A stretch of 64,000 nt of DNA from Falsirhodobacter sp051195255. Lineage in GTDB: Bacteria > Pseudomonadota > Alphaproteobacteria > Rhodobacterales > Rhodobacteraceae. Within the stretch, counting starts at the first letter, position 1, and the number at the start of each line of letters is the position of its first letter. A model generated the notes under the pieces. That model worked only from the letters and a program-made list of their open reading frames with translations. It searched no databases and was not told the DNA's origin. Below are positions 27,234 through 35,014 of the stretch, in pieces. The position numbers and the translations under genes were made by a program. The DNA lies in assembly GCF_051195255.1 (NCBI RefSeq), contig NZ_JBNJLK010000002.1:186001-250000 (forward strand). Direction: 5' to 3'.

Positions 27234-28334
27234 TTATCCCGCCAGCGCCGCCACGATGGCATCGCCCATCTGCGACGTGCTCAGCGGGGTGCCGCCCTCC
27301 ACGCCCATCAGGTCGGCGGTGCGGTGGCCGTTGGACAGAACCCGCTCCACCGCCTGTTCCAGCCGGGTGGCGTGATGGCCCAGATCGAAGGAATAGCGCA
27401 GCGCCATCGCGAAGCTGAGGACCGTGGCGATCGGGTTCGCCTTGCCCTGGCCCGCGATGTCGGGGGCCGATCCGTGCACGGGTTCGTACAGCGCCTTCGG
27501 CCGCCCGTTGGCCATCGGGGCGCCGAGGCTGGCCGAGGGCAGCATGCCCAGCGATCCGGTCAGCATCGCCGCCGCGTCCGACAGAAGGTCGCCGAACAGG
27601 TTGTCGGTCACGATCACGTCGAACTGGCGAGGGTTGCGCACCAGCTGCATCGCGCCATTGTCGGCATACATGTGCGACAGTTCCACGTCCGGGTATTCGC
27701 GGTCGTGCACCCACTGCACCTCCTCGCGCCACAGGATGCCCGACTCCATGACGTTCGACTTTTCCATCGAGCAGACGCGGTTGCCGCGGCGGCGGGCCAT
27801 CTCGAAGGCCGAACGCGCCACACGCCGGATCTCGTTCGTGGTGTAGCGCTGGGTGTTGATGCCCACGCGTCCACCTTCGTTATCGTCCTGGATGCCCCGC
27901 GGTTCGCCGAAATAGATGCCGGAGGTCAGCTCGCGCACGATCATGATGTCCAGCCCCGACACCACCTCGCGTTTGAGCGAGGAGAAGTCGGCCAGCGCCT
28001 CGAAGCACTGCGCGGGGCGCAGGTTGGCGTAAAGGTCCATCTCCTTGCGGATCTTCAGAAGGCCCGCCTCGGGGCGCAGGGCGTAATCCACGCCCGCGTA
28101 TTTCGGCGCGCCCACGGCGCCCAGCAGCACGGCGTCCACCGCCTGCGCGCGTTCCAGCGTCCCGTCCGACAGCGGCACCCCGTGCACGTCATAGGAGGCC
28201 CCGCCGATCAGCCCCTCCTCCACGTCGAAGAACACGCCCTGCGTGCCAAGCCAGCCGATGATCTTGCGGACCTCGGCCATGACTTCGGGACCGATGCCGT
28301 CGCCCGGCAGGATGAGAAGGGAAGGATTGGCCAA
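27234..28334 (-). CDS. leuB: 3-isopropylmalate dehydrogenase
   Basis: 366 residues, normal length. It oxidatively decarboxylates 3-isopropylmalate to 2-ketoisocaproate in leucine synthesis, using NAD+ and Mg2+ or Mn2+. LLILPGDGIGPEVMAEV opens the protein, and the family signature NLFGDLLSDAAAMLTGSLGM contains the metal/substrate Asp residues. GSAPDIAGQGKANPIATVLS contributes to the NAD site. It is transcribed alone, divergently from the S49 peptidase gene. No leader peptide or attenuator was recognised in the 100 bp between. Confidence 0.97.
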   Translation of the reverse strand: MANPSLLILPGDGIGPEVMAEVRKIIGWLGTQGVFFDVEEGLIGGASYDVHGVPLSDGTLERAQAVDAVLLGAVGAPKYAGVDYALRPEAGLLKIRKEMDLYANLRPAQCFEALADFSSLKREVVSGLDIMIVRELTSGIYFGEPRGIQDDNEGGRVGINTQRYTTNEIRRVARSAFEMARRRGNRVCSMEKSNVMESGILWREEVQWVHDREYPDVELSHMYADNGAMQLVRNPRQFDVIVTDNLFGDLLSDAAAMLTGSLGMLPSASLGAPMANGRPKALYEPVHGSAPDIAGQGKANPIATVLSFAMALRYSFDLGHHATRLEQAVERVLSNGHRTADLMGVEGGTPLSTSQMGDAIVAALAG

Positions 28335-28436
28335 GGACAGCTCCTGTTTTCGGTGATGCCTTCGGCCTAGCGCCGGGCGCGAGGGGGGTCAAGCGCGGGC
28401 CTTGTTCGGGGGGTCCATCGCCTCTATCTTCCTGCC

Positions 28437-29222
28437 ATGAAGCGCTTCATCCCCTTTCTGAACAAAGGCCCCTTCGTGCCGGTGATCCGGTTGCAGGGCG
28501 TCATCTCCTCCCGCGCGATGTCGGACGTCTCCATGGCCCCGCTGATCGAACGGGCGTTCTCGCGCGGCAAGCCCGCGGCGGTGGCGGTCGTCGTCAACTC
28601 GCCGGGCGGATCGCCCGCGCAGTCCAGCCTGATCGCGGCGCGCATCCGCCGGCTGGCGGACGAAAAGCGCGTGCCCGTGCACGTGTTCATCGAGGATGCG
28701 GCCGCTTCGGGCGGCTACTGGCTCGCTTGCGCGGGGGATGACATCTGGGTCGATCCCAGCTCCATCGTCGGCTCCATCGGCGTGATCTCCTCCAGCTTCG
28801 GCTTTCCGGAGTTCCTCGCTCGCCACGGGATCGAGCGTCGTGTCCACACCGCCGGCCGATCGAAATCCCTGGCCGATCCCTTCCTGCCCGAAAAGCCCGA
28901 GGATGTGGCCCGCCTGAAGGCGATCCAGGCCCCCATCCACGACGCCTTCATCGCGCATGTGAAGGTGCGGCGCGGCGCAAAGCTGGCCGAGGCGGACCTG
29001 TTCAACGCCGACATCTGGGTGGGCCAGCAGGCGGTCGATCTGGGACTGGCGGACGGGGTGGGCCATCTTGTGCCGAAACTGAAGGAACTTTACGGCAAGG
29101 ATGTGCGTCTTGTCCCACACGCCCCCAAGCGTGGGCTTCTGGCACGGTTCGGCTTCCGGGCGGCGCAGGCCGCTCTGGGCATGGTTGAAGATCGAAGCGC
29201 TTGGGCAAGGTTGGGGTTGTAG
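28437..29222 (+). CDS. S49-family serine peptidase (SohB/SppA36-like)
   Basis: 261 residues. The catalytic Ser91 lies in AAASGGYWLACAG and the general base Lys143 in TAGRSKSLADPF, the Ser/Lys dyad of the S49 family; NSPGGSPAQSS (54-64) forms the oxyanion strand. There is no clear N-terminal membrane anchor (MKRFIPFLNKGPFVPVIRLQG), so it may be peripheral or cytoplasmic. Members degrade signal peptides or membrane-protein fragments. It is followed after one base by a 26-residue membrane peptide gene that may serve as a partner. Confidence 0.88.
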   Translation: MKRFIPFLNKGPFVPVIRLQGVISSRAMSDVSMAPLIERAFSRGKPAAVAVVVNSPGGSPAQSSLIAARIRRLADEKRVPVHVFIEDAAASGGYWLACAGDDIWVDPSSIVGSIGVISSSFGFPEFLARHGIERRVHTAGRSKSLADPFLPEKPEDVARLKAIQAPIHDAFIAHVKVRRGAKLAEADLFNADIWVGQQAVDLGLADGVGHLVPKLKELYGKDVRLVPHAPKRGLLARFGFRAAQAALGMVEDRSAWARLGL

Positions 29223-29223
29223 G

Positions 29224-29304
29224 ATGCTGGTCAAGATCGCCATCCTGTTCCTTGCTGTGGTCGTGATCCTTGGCTTCCTCGGGATGTTGCGCCGAAGGCG
29301 GTGA
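29224..29304 (+). CDS. 26-residue single-pass membrane peptide
   Basis: ATG 29224 begins MLVKIAILFLAVVVILGFLG and ends MLRRRR: one hydrophobic helix with a positively charged C-terminal tail, as expected for a small inner-membrane protein with its tail in the cytoplasm. It starts one base after the S49 peptidase stop, so translation by coupling is likely. It may anchor or adjust the peptidase, or be part of the same stress unit. No family can be named. Confidence 0.6.
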   Translation: MLVKIAILFLAVVVILGFLGMLRRRR

Positions 29305-29570
29305 CACTTGTCCACTGTGTCGCGTGACTGTTACTCAAGCACGTATAACCCTAGGAAAATCAGGGACTTTGTCGGCATGACGACAATGTTTCGTGCAATA
29401 TCAACCACTTGTAAAATAGCCTAAAAAATGGGCAGTTTGATGGACCTCCTGCAAAACAAGGGGAAATCCCCTATTTCCGTCCGTTGTGCCCAGCCTTATC
29501 CACAGGTTCGGTGGATGCCTTTCCTCTTGCCCGCACCCCGCCACCATTGCAGCCGACCCGGGAATCAGCC
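29305..29570. other. AT-rich intergenic region upstream of uvrC
   Basis: About 265 bases, clearly more AT-rich than the surroundings. It contains an inverted repeat GGGGA-AA-TCCCC (29460-29471) and one perfect DnaA-box sequence TTATCCACA (29496-29504). Promoters for uvrC are expected here, but none is convincing. A LexA-type operator was looked for and not seen. Confidence 0.5.
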
Positions 29571-31436
29571 GTGACCGACAGTGCCGACATCCTGCCCACG
29601 GGCCATCAGGTCATTCAAGGATACCTCAAGACGCTGGACGGATCGCCGGGCGTCTACCGGATGCTGGACGCGCAAAGTCAGGTCCTTTACGTCGGCAAGG
29701 CGCGCAACCTCCGGGCGCGGGTGTCGAACTACGCCCGTCCTTCCGGCCATTCGGGCCGCATTGCGCGGATGATCCGCGAAACTGCGTCGATGATGTTCCT
29801 GACCACCCGGACCGAGACGGAGGCGCTGCTGCTGGAGCAGAACCTCATCAAGCAGCTGAAGCCGCGCTACAACGTGCTTCTGCGCGACGACAAGTCCTTC
29901 CCCGACATCCTGATCGCCAAGGACCACGCCTTCCCGATGATCCGCAAGCACCGCGGCAAGCGGGGCAAGGATGGCAGCTACTTCGGCCCCTTCGCCAGCG
30001 CGGGCGCCGTGAACCGCACGCTGAACCAGTTGCAGCGCGTGTTCCTGTTGCGCACCTGTTCGGACCCGGTCTTCGAAAGCCGCACGCGGCCGTGCCTTTT
30101 GCACCAGATCAAGCGGTGCGCCGCCCCCTGCGTCGGCAAGGTCAGCGCCGAGGAATACAACGGCCTGATCGCCGACGCCGAGCAGTTCCTGAAGGGCCGC
30201 TCCACCCGGGTGCAGGCCGATCTGGCCCGCGACATGGCCGCCGCGTCCGAGAACATGGAGTTCGAGCGCGCCGCCGCCCTGCGCGACCGCATCAAGGCGC
30301 TGACGCAGGTGCAGCAGGGCCAGTCCATCAACCCCAAGGGCGTGGCCGAGGCCGACGTGATTGCCCTTCACATGGAAGGTGGGCAGGCCTGCGTGCAGGT
30401 CTTCTTCATCCGCGCCAACCAAAGCTGGGGCAACCGCGACTTCTATCCCAAGACGGGGGCCGGGGCCGAGGCGCCGGAAATCCTCGAAGCGTTCCTGACG
30501 CAGTTCTATGACGACAAGGAACCGCCGCGGATGGTGCTTCTGAACACGCAGGTCGACAATCCCGACCTGGTGCAGGCGGTGCTGTCGGAACGCGCGGGTC
30601 GCAAGGTCGTGGTCGGCGTGCCCCAGCGGGGCGAGAAGGCCGAGCTGGTGGAGAACGCCGCCCGCAACGCCCGCGAAAGCCTGGCCCGCCGCATGTCCGA
30701 AAGCGCCACGCAGACGAAGCTTCTGGACGGTCTTGCCGAGGCCTTCGGGCTGGACGGCGCCCCCCAGCGGATCGAGGTCTACGACAACTCCCACATCCAG
30801 GGCAGCGACGCGGTGGGCGGCATGATCGTGGCGGGGCCGGAAGGGTTCCTGAAAAGCCAGTATCGCAAGTTCAACATCCGCAGCGCCGCCGGCGCCAACA
30901 GCGACGACTTCGGCATGATGCGCGAGGTGCTGACCCGTCGCTTCGAACGCCTGCTGAAGGAAGACCCGGACCGCCAGTCCGACGCCTGGCCCGACCTTCT
31001 GCTGATCGACGGCGGCGCGGGGCAGGTCAGCGCGGTGCACGAGGTGATGGCCGGTCTGGGCGTGGACGACATCCCCATGGTCGGCGTGGCCAAGGGCATC
31101 GATCGCGACGCGGGCAAGGAGGAGTTCCACCGCATCGGCCAGCGCCCCTTCGCGCTGCAGCGCAACGATCCGGTCCTGTATTTCGTCCAGCGTCTGCGGG
31201 ACGAGGCGCACCGCTGGGCCATCGGCGCCCACCGCACGAAGCGGGCCAAGGCCGTCAGCGCCACGCCGCTGGACGAGATTCCAGGCGTGGGCGCGGGCCG
31301 CAAGCGCGCGCTGCTGGCGCATTTCGGCTCGGCCAAGGCCGTGGCGCGGGCGGGCCTTCAGGATCTTCAGGCGGTGGAAGGCATTTCGGCGCAGATGGCG
31401 CAGAACATCCATGATTTCTTTCATGCCAAGGGCTGA
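29571..31436 (+). CDS. uvrC: Excinuclease ABC subunit C
   Basis: 621 residues from GTG 29571, chosen because upstream in-frame codons read as non-conserved proline-rich sequence. It makes both incisions in nucleotide excision repair. It has an N-terminal GIY-YIG nuclease (GSPGVYRMLDAQ, LYVGKARNLRARV), a UVR motif interacting with UvrB (around ENMEFERAAALRDRIKAL), the RNase-H-like second nuclease (VYDNSHIQGSDAVGGMIV) and a C-terminal helix-hairpin-helix pair (IPGVGAGRKRALLAHFGS). It is followed by pgsA, the conserved order in Rhodobacteraceae and many other proteobacteria. Confidence 0.97.
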   Translation: MTDSADILPTGHQVIQGYLKTLDGSPGVYRMLDAQSQVLYVGKARNLRARVSNYARPSGHSGRIARMIRETASMMFLTTRTETEALLLEQNLIKQLKPRYNVLLRDDKSFPDILIAKDHAFPMIRKHRGKRGKDGSYFGPFASAGAVNRTLNQLQRVFLLRTCSDPVFESRTRPCLLHQIKRCAAPCVGKVSAEEYNGLIADAEQFLKGRSTRVQADLARDMAAASENMEFERAAALRDRIKALTQVQQGQSINPKGVAEADVIALHMEGGQACVQVFFIRANQSWGNRDFYPKTGAGAEAPEILEAFLTQFYDDKEPPRMVLLNTQVDNPDLVQAVLSERAGRKVVVGVPQRGEKAELVENAARNARESLARRMSESATQTKLLDGLAEAFGLDGAPQRIEVYDNSHIQGSDAVGGMIVAGPEGFLKSQYRKFNIRSAAGANSDDFGMMREVLTRRFERLLKEDPDRQSDAWPDLLLIDGGAGQVSAVHEVMAGLGVDDIPMVGVAKGIDRDAGKEEFHRIGQRPFALQRNDPVLYFVQRLRDEAHRWAIGAHRTKRAKAVSATPLDEIPGVGAGRKRALLAHFGSAKAVARAGLQDLQAVEGISAQMAQNIHDFFHAKG

Positions 31437-31511
31437 AAGGGGCAAGCTTCCACATATCTGTTGCAAAGCCGCCCCTTCCCCTTGGTGGGCGAAACGGGAT
31501 AAGCCTGCGCC

Positions 31512-32177
31512 ATGACCTGGAACCTGCCCAACACGCTGACCGTCCTGCGCCTTCTGGCTGCGCCGGGTGTGGCGTTGATGTTTCTGTATTTCCACCGCCC
31601 CTGGGCCGACTGGCTGGCCCTGACGCTGTTCGTCAGCGCCGCCGTGACGGATTGGTTCGATGGCTATCTGGCGCGCCTGTGGAAGCAGGAATCGAATTTC
31701 GGCCGCATGATGGACCCTATCGCCGACAAGGCCATGGTGGTGATCGCGCTGGTCATCATCACCGGCTATTCCGGGATGAACCCCTGGCTGATCCTGCCCA
31801 CGACCGTGATCCTCTTCCGGGAGGTGTTCGTGTCGGGCCTGCGCGAATTCCTGGGCGCACGGGCGGGGCTTTTGCGCGTCACGAAGCTGGCCAAGTGGAA
31901 GACAACCGCGCAGATGGTGGCCATCGCCGTGCTGTTCCTGGGCACGGGGCTGGAATATCTGGAAGGCATCGCCCTTCAGGGCATGACGGCGGGCGAGTAT
32001 TCCGAGGCGGTGACCCTAGGCCTGGAACCGGCCATCCGCACCTGCGGGTCCTTGGGATGCGCCACCACGGCCACGCTGATCGGGCTGGTCCTGATCTGGA
32101 TCGCGGCCCTGCTGACCGCGATCACCGGCGTCGACTATTTCATCAAGGCGCTGCCCTTCCTGAGGGATGAGAAATGA
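31512..32177 (+). CDS. pgsA: CDP-diacylglycerol--glycerol-3-phosphate 3-phosphatidyltransferase
   Basis: 221 residues with four to six membrane helices. It makes phosphatidylglycerol phosphate from CDP-diacylglycerol and glycerol 3-phosphate, the committed step to phosphatidylglycerol and cardiolipin. The CDP-alcohol phosphotransferase motif is complete: DWFDGYLAR, then FGRMMDPIADK (D-x2-DG-x2-AR-x8-G-x3-D-x3-D). It overlaps moaD by 4 bases, so lipid and molybdopterin genes are in one operon. Confidence 0.96.
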   Translation: MTWNLPNTLTVLRLLAAPGVALMFLYFHRPWADWLALTLFVSAAVTDWFDGYLARLWKQESNFGRMMDPIADKAMVVIALVIITGYSGMNPWLILPTTVILFREVFVSGLREFLGARAGLLRVTKLAKWKTTAQMVAIAVLFLGTGLEYLEGIALQGMTAGEYSEAVTLGLEPAIRTCGSLGCATTATLIGLVLIWIAALLTAITGVDYFIKALPFLRDEK

Positions 32178-32422
32178 TCGACATCCTGTATTTCGCCTGG
32201 GTCCGCGAACGCATCGGCCTGCCGAAGGAACGCGTGGAAACGCAGGCGGCGACCGTCGCGGATCTGGTGGCCGAACTGCGCGAACGCGAGGAACGGTATG
32301 CGCTGGCCTTCGCCGACACTTCCGCCCTGCGGGTGGCGGTGGATCAGGATCTGGCCGATTTCGACGCCCCGCTGGCCGGCGTGCGCGAAGTGGCCTTCTT
32401 CCCCCCGATGACCGGCGGATGA
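32174..32422 (+). CDS. moaD: Molybdopterin synthase small subunit (sulfur carrier)
   Basis: 82 residues with a ubiquitin-like fold. It ends in the required diglycine (PPMTGG), which is converted to a thiocarboxylate and donates sulfur to form molybdopterin. It starts inside the pgsA stop (ATGA) and its own stop overlaps the moaE start, so pgsA-moaD-moaE are translationally coupled. Confidence 0.95.
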   Translation: MIDILYFAWVRERIGLPKERVETQAATVADLVAELREREERYALAFADTSALRVAVDQDLADFDAPLAGVREVAFFPPMTGG

Positions 32423-32853
32423 CCGTCCGCGTCCAGACCGCCGCCTTCGACATGGGGGCGGAACTGAACAACTTCTCCCACGGGCTGGAGGCGGGGGCCG
32501 TGGTCAGCTTCACGGGCCTTGTCCGCGACGCGGGCCGCATGGTCGCGATGGAGATTGAGCATTATCCCGCCATGACCGAACGCGCGATCACCGCCATCGT
32601 GCAGGAGGCGACGGCCCGCTGGTCGCTGGAACGCGCGCTGGTGATCCACCGCCATGGACGCCTGGTGGTGGGAGAGCCGATCATGATGGTCGCCACCGCC
32701 GCCCGCCACCGCGCCGGGGCGTTCCAGGCGGCCGAGTTCCTCATGGACTACCTGAAATCCCGCGCGCCCTTCTGGAAGAAGGAAATCGGCGCGGAGGGCG
32801 AGGCGTGGGTGGAGGCGAAGGCCAGCGACGAGGACGCGCTGACCCGCTGGTGA
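32419..32853 (+). CDS. moaE: Molybdopterin synthase large subunit
   Basis: 144 residues. It converts precursor Z to molybdopterin with the MoaD thiocarboxylate. Conserved blocks: FTGLVRD near the N-terminus, HRHGRLVVGEPIMMVATAARHR and the active-site lysines in YLKSRAPFWKKE. ATG 32419 overlaps the moaD stop. It ends one base before the convergent peptidase gene. Confidence 0.96.
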   Translation: MTVRVQTAAFDMGAELNNFSHGLEAGAVVSFTGLVRDAGRMVAMEIEHYPAMTERAITAIVQEATARWSLERALVIHRHGRLVVGEPIMMVATAARHRAGAFQAAEFLMDYLKSRAPFWKKEIGAEGEAWVEAKASDEDALTRW

Positions 32854-33837
32854 TCAGCCCAGCCCGTCGCGCCAGACGGGCTGAAGGTCGCCGGGACGCG
32901 GGCTCGCCTCGTACACCGCCCGTGCGATGGCACGCGACAGCGTCACGGCGGCGGCATGGCCCAGCAGGAACTGGTCCGCCTCGGTGACCTCGCGCCGGCC
33001 CGTCGCGGCGGCAAAGACCAGATCCCCGTCGAACAGGGTGTGCGCGGGCACGATGGCGCGGGCGATGCCGTCCTGTGCCGCCACCGCCATGCGCTGGGCT
33101 TGCGCCTGCGTCAGCGCGGCGTCCGTCGCCACGATGGCGATGGTCGTCGCCTCCCCCCTGCGCTTGGTCAGGGGAGGCTCCTCCTCGCCCACCAGCACGG
33201 AGGGCAGGCCGACGGACCCGAACTCGGCGTCCACCTCCCACGGGGCGGCCCAGAAGCGGCGGCTTTCGCCTGCGGTCACGGATCCCACAGCGTTCACCGC
33301 CACCAGCGCCCCCACCGTCACCCCGTTTTTCAGCACGGCCGAGGCGGAGCCGACGCCGCCCTTCCACCGGGCGGTCATCGCGCCGATGCCGGCGCCGGCG
33401 GTCCCCAGATCGAACTCGGCCGCCGCCGCTTCCAGCGCCTGACGGCCAAAGGCGCGATAGGGGTTTTCGCGCCACGCCTTGTCGCCGCCGTTCAGAAGGT
33501 CGAACAGGATCGCCCCCGGCACCAGCGGCACCCGCGCCCCGCCCACGGCAAAGCCGCGACCGGCCGCGCGCAAGCCGTCCATCACGCCCGAACAGGCGTC
33601 CAGCCCGAAGGCGGATCCGCCCGACAAAACCAGCGCGTCCACCTGCTGCACCAGACGGTCGGGCGCCAGCAGGTCCGTTTCGCGGGTGCCGGGGGCGCCG
33701 CCCATCACCGACACGGCGGCGGTGAAGGGCGCGTCCCCCACCAGCACGGTGGTGCCGGACCGAAGGCGGTCATCGCCCGCATGTCCGACGCGCAGCCCCG
33801 CGACGTCGGTGATCAGGTTCAACGGTCCTTGCTTCAT
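32854..33837 (-). CDS. P1-family aminopeptidase-like protein (DmpA/S58 fold)
   Basis: 327 residues. Members self-cleave before an internal Ser/Thr to give an active N-terminal-nucleophile hydrolase acting on D- or L-amino-acid amides or beta-peptides. The N-terminus GPLNLITDVAGLRVGHA, the central LSGGSAFGLDACSGVMDGL, and VGALVAVNAVGSVT, where a Gly-Ser bond is the likely cleavage point, all fit. It is the third gene of an operon after lrgA and lrgB, coupled by a 4-base overlap. The substrate is unknown. Confidence 0.85.
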   Translation of the reverse strand: MKQGPLNLITDVAGLRVGHAGDDRLRSGTTVLVGDAPFTAAVSVMGGAPGTRETDLLAPDRLVQQVDALVLSGGSAFGLDACSGVMDGLRAAGRGFAVGGARVPLVPGAILFDLLNGGDKAWRENPYRAFGRQALEAAAAEFDLGTAGAGIGAMTARWKGGVGSASAVLKNGVTVGALVAVNAVGSVTAGESRRFWAAPWEVDAEFGSVGLPSVLVGEEEPPLTKRRGEATTIAIVATDAALTQAQAQRMAVAAQDGIARAIVPAHTLFDGDLVFAAATGRREVTEADQFLLGHAAAVTLSRAIARAVYEASPRPGDLQPVWRDGLG

Positions 33838-34541
33838 TGGAACACCCTCAATGCCCAGGGGGCGATGAACGCGGTCAGGATCGCGTTCAGCCCCATTCCC
33901 AGCCCTGCGAACGCCCCCGCCACCGGGTTCACCTGCAAGGCGCGCGCCGTGCCGATCCCGTGCGCCGCGACGCCCACGGCGAAACCGCGTGCGCGCCAGT
34001 CGTGGATGCGCAGCGCGTTCATCAGGGGCGATACCATGATCGCCCCCGTCATGCCCGTCAGGATGACAAGCCCCGCCGTCAGCGGCGGGATGCCCCCCAG
34101 CGTTTCGGCGATGCCCATCGCCACCGGCGCCGTGGCCGCCTTCGGCGCGACGGAAGCGAGGATGTCGCCGTTCAGCCCGAAGGCCCAGCCGATCCCTACC
34201 GCGCTGATAGCCGCCGTGAGCGACCCGGCCACCAGCGCGGCCAGCAGCGGCAGCGCCGCGCGTCGCACATGGTGCAGGTTGTCGCGGATGGGCAGGGCCA
34301 GCGCCACGGTGGCGGGCCCCAGCAGGAACGCGATGGGCTGCACCCCGTCCGCATACACGTCATACGGGGTGCCGGTGGCCAGCAGCAGCCCCATCATCAA
34401 CGCCACCCCGATCAGCACCGGATTGACCAAAGGATGCCGCCCCGCCCTCCGCGCCAGCCCGTCGCCTATGGCATAGGCCGCCAGCGTGGCCGCGATCCAC
34501 AACAGCGGCTTCTGGCCCAGCGCCCCCCACATTCCCGTCAT
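33834..34541 (-). CDS. lrgB: LrgB-family membrane protein
   Basis: 235 residues with about seven membrane helices and the LrgB landmarks PLLNPVLIG-like (HPLVNPVLIGVALMM), FLLGPATVALALP and SVAPKAATAPVAMGIAETLGG. LrgA/LrgB pairs influence murein hydrolase activity and have been linked in other bacteria to export of small organic acids. It overlaps lrgA upstream and the P1 peptidase downstream by 4 bases each. Confidence 0.92.
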   Translation of the reverse strand: MTGMWGALGQKPLLWIAATLAAYAIGDGLARRAGRHPLVNPVLIGVALMMGLLLATGTPYDVYADGVQPIAFLLGPATVALALPIRDNLHHVRRAALPLLAALVAGSLTAAISAVGIGWAFGLNGDILASVAPKAATAPVAMGIAETLGGIPPLTAGLVILTGMTGAIMVSPLMNALRIHDWRARGFAVGVAAHGIGTARALQVNPVAGAFAGLGMGLNAILTAFIAPWALRVFQ

Positions 34542-34894
34542 TCCACGCCCCGGTTGCCGGTCAGCCGCGCCACGGCCCCGAAGGCCCAGGCCCCCACGAT
34601 CAGCGAGGCGGCGGTGGACGCCACCAGCAGGATCGCCAAGGCGAGACCGTCACGCTTCAACTCCGCCAGAAAGGCGATCAGGCCGGTGCCGGCGGGGATG
34701 TACATCAGCGACAGGTTGGCCAGCAGCAGCACGATCACCGGCCGCATCCCGTCCACGCGGCGGGGCAGGGCCAGCATCAGCCCCAGCATCAGGATCATTC
34801 CCAGAACCGCCCCCGGCAGGGGCAGGTGCAGACCCCGCGACAGGATCTCTCCGGCCAGTTGGCAGCCCAGAAGCAACAGCAGGGTGGGAATCAT
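34538..34894 (-). CDS. lrgA: CidA/LrgA holin-like membrane protein
   Basis: 118 residues, four membrane helices, with the family sequence LPLPGAVLGMILMLGLML and LLLANLSLMYIPAGTGLIA. It is the expected partner of LrgB. The start at 34894 is followed at once by hydrophobic sequence, as in homologues. It is the first gene of the lrgA-lrgB-P1 peptidase operon and is divergent from smc with about 120 bp between them. Confidence 0.9.
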   Translation of the reverse strand: MIPTLLLLLGCQLAGEILSRGLHLPLPGAVLGMILMLGLMLALPRRVDGMRPVIVLLLANLSLMYIPAGTGLIAFLAELKRDGLALAILLVASTAASLIVGAWAFGAVARLTGNRGVE

Positions 34895-35014
34895 CAGGCA
34901 CCTCGAATCGGGGGCATCGTAAGGGGACCGCGGCGGGGGGGGAAGGCGGCAACATCGGGCGTGACCTTTGGGACCGATCCCCCTATCAGGGCGCAAAGAC
35001 CCCGGAGACCCCTT

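Noticed and set aside
29496..29504. Replication origin near the DnaA box
   Set aside because: Only one consensus DnaA box was found, and dnaA, dnaN, parAB or hemE are not nearby.
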